The notes beneath the pieces are model-generated. The model saw only the letters and a program-made list of their open reading frames with translations, made no database searches and was not told the origin of the DNA. A stretch of DNA of 64,000 bases from positions 47,137,402-47,201,401 of the forward strand of contig OV121086.1 in assembly GCA_921293015.1 (NCBI GenBank), given 5' to 3'. The position numbers and the translations under genes are program-made. Source of the DNA: Phorcus lineatus. Lineage: Eukaryota; Mollusca; Gastropoda; Trochida; Trochidae. The stretch's first letter is position 1. The number at the start of each line of letters is the position of its first letter. Shown piece by piece: positions 61,931 to 64,000 of this stretch.

Positions 61931-63956
61931 CCATATAATCATTGAAAGTCTTTGATTCCACCAAAGAGGCACTTTTTTATCGAGGTCCCCTGTGATTCAG
62001 AAATGTTCACAAATTATCAGATTTTCTCTTTCATCAGGAAGAAATTCACTTTTCAATATCGTAGAGGAAACAATGAGTACCCTTAAGTGATTACTGGTTT
62101 CTTAGAGACTCACTAGCATTTTAATTTCAAATGTCTTAAATATTATTGTTTCTTTTTTGATAAATGTTTTATTACAGAAATCCCTTTTACATAAATGGAC
62201 TCCAGTCAAGGGCAGCAGAAGCCGCTTTTGAGTAAATTTATCATCCAAAACTGTGTTCCAAAGGAATATCGCTTGTGGGAGATCAAGGAGATATCGTTTC
62301 TAGGAGATATCGTTTTGACATAACATTTTGAACAATGCCCTGCTACAGTCAAGTTAATGACATCACAATTGTTTTACATCATCAAGTAATGACATCAAAC
62401 TGCTTTACCGTCAGAACCATGACGACGTCACAGTGCTATGACATCATCGCACTGAGAGTCTCATAGTAGTGCAGTGTTCAGAAACATTTTTCTTGGAATG
62501 ATAAATAGAATCTCAAACAATTGGCAAATATTAAAAGTAGATCAAAAACATCATCAGTGTGTACATTACTTCTTAATCCAAATATGATAAGTTGCAAGTC
62601 AAACATGTTGTTGTATGTTTGTAAAGGTATTGTTTTAAATTTATGATGGTGAATGTCATTCTGTAAATACTGCCAATAGATATTACATGCAGTTTGTGAC
62701 GAGATGAATTTAACCTACTTTTCAAACACTTATGTCTGCTATTCACTGCGTTCCCCCTAAGGACAGTGTCTAATGCAATTTCTTTGACATTTAGATTTGC
62801 CTGCGAATTCTTATATTTTCCTTTTATCTTTAAGACAATTAGTTCGCAATATTCTTGCTGTCGCATTACGGACCTCAAAGGATTATCTCTTTGATTTGAT
62901 GTAAACTAAACTTTGACTGAAACTTCAAAGCTATTCTTACAATATATTTTATCGTGTAATGTATTTACCTACATAGAACTATTATAAAAGCTATGAATTA
63001 ACATTGTCTATCGCTTCGGTAGAACCATGTAATTACAAATTTACACAATTGTAAATTAATTGTCAAAAGGGATACAAATTTTATATATTAATTTCCAGTT
63101 TAGAATGAAAACAAAAGCGTTGATCATTTGCTTTCAAAGAAATAGTTTTAACTGCAGGTAAACCTGATCACAAAATTGCTAATAGTTGACTGATGAGTTT
63201 GCAGCTTTGCTCTTTTGATACTCAAGCTGTCTAGCACAACTCCTTTGGGTTAAATTTAGATACTTGTAGATTTATTTGTCTACGTTAATTTACCACCGCA
63301 AGAATAGTGATTGTATATTTGTGCAAATAACAATTAATATTGTGTTAGGTAGTGTCATTTCACGAGACCACAATGTTCACAAAGGCATTAGAAACTCAAG
63401 ATAACGTGTTGTTTCCATAGCAATACTAACCTGGAGGATAATTGCAAATAGCTCCAAGCTGGATCACTCGTTTCTGCTGTACCATTGAAGAACTGTGACG
63501 ACTGTCTGGTTTATTTTTGTCATGTAGGTAACTTGGGCATACTGTTTTCATACACACAACGTATAACTATGGATGTGACTGTAATACAACATTTGATCTG
63601 TTAAACATCATGAAGAGAAACATTTGATTATTTTTTAATATTTCATGTAATAATATTAGGTTTTTATCGGCAAATGATATTTGGAACCTGCAAACATCAT
63701 CAAAAACATATTATTTCCATCTGAATTTTTCTATTTTTATACACAAAATTCCACGGCTGGACAATAGTTTGCTTCAATTATATTTAATTACTTAATAAAC
63801 ATCTTTCTGTCCTTGTGTATGTTTTCCTCATCTACTACTACTAAATAAAAAGTGAACAAAGAACATCAACACAGTAACAAAGAGGTAAATGATTTCAAAG
63901 GCACCAACTTTAGTTATTGTGCTTATTGTGGTTTGTCAGTATAACATATAAATGAA

Positions 63957-64000
63957 TTTGAAAATTGAAAGTTATCAAGTTCTCATTAATCAAATATTCT
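63957..64000 (+). repeat. Apparent start of a further array unit, cut by the window edge
   Basis: GAAAATTGAAAGTTATCAAG matches the beginning of unit C (GAAAATTGAAAGTTATCAAA at about 56019). Only about 20 bp can be compared before divergence, so this is tentative. Confidence 0.35.

Larger units (their letters stand above)
56015..63956 (+). repeat. Unit C of the tandem segmental duplication
   Basis: Collinear with unit B from about 48290 onward. It differs by a ~310-bp hairpin-bearing insertion (56123-56433), a longer 43-bp minisatellite, loss of the LINE scrap and AT tract, and an internal ~675-bp tandem duplication (about 60655-61330 and 61331 onward). At 63957-63978 a GAAAATTGAAAGTTATCAAG block like the start of this unit (about 56019) reappears, suggesting that another unit follows. 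Confidence 0.88.

Noticed and set aside
62573-62878. 101-codon minus-strand frame in unit C
   Set aside because: The aligned sequence in unit B has a one-base indel that breaks the frame, and no family resemblance is seen.

Overview
The window reads as nuclear DNA from an animal, most likely a gastropod mollusc. It is strongly A+T-rich, has a very long intron with GT/AG borders, carries tRNA-derived SINEs whose 3' end is the CTCA-type tail common in marine-snail genomes, has decayed LINE fragments, and is packed with minisatellites and short inverted-repeat transposons. There is no bacterial-style gene layout. The phylum call is an inference from repeat style; the eukaryote call is firm.

Only one protein-coding gene can be named. 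On the + strand the last two coding exons of a GRIPAP1 (GRASP-1) orthologue lie at 5631-5791 and 22171-22296. They are joined in phase across a 16.4-kb intron and end with a stop at 22294-22296. The rest of the gene lies upstream of the window. The intron holds a full-length SINE with perfect 13-bp target-site duplications (6210-6523), an approx. 82-bp tandem repeat derived from the exon's own splice-donor boundary (5765-6140), an inverted pair of approx. 0.9-kb repeats (8488-9421 and 13077-13982), a foldback hairpin (15748-15847), and a promoter-like module of evenly spaced CACGTG sites, a TATA box and a 57-codon acidic ORF (16011-16415). The 3' UTR probably runs from 22297 to one of several AATAAA sites, and a short inverted-repeat transposon sits within or just beyond it (23411-23929).

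From about 24.7 to 43 kb the sequence is intergenic and repeat-rich: a 60-bp minisatellite (27.2-27.9 kb), a 20/22-bp repeat (29.3-29.5 kb), one weak exon candidate (30.6 kb), a LINE 3' fragment (32.6-33.0 kb), a 2.6-kb almost perfect palindrome centred on a CA/TA/TG microsatellite (37465-40090), a 32-bp minisatellite with an 11-monomer higher-order repeat (40.9-41.5 kb), and a second LINE relic (42.2-42.6 kb).

From about 43.3 kb to the end the window is a tandem segmental array. Unit A (about 43.3-45.9 kb) is old and diverged. Units B (about 47.15-55.64 kb) and C (about 56.0-63.95 kb) are roughly 8-kb close copies, and a further unit seems to start at about 63957. The units share a 43-bp minisatellite, GAT repeats, conserved CRE-like sites and a few short open frames, but no recognisable gene. 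A 578-bp TTAA-flanked element (44014-44591) interrupts unit A, and a hairpin-bearing insertion (about 56123-56433) interrupts unit C.
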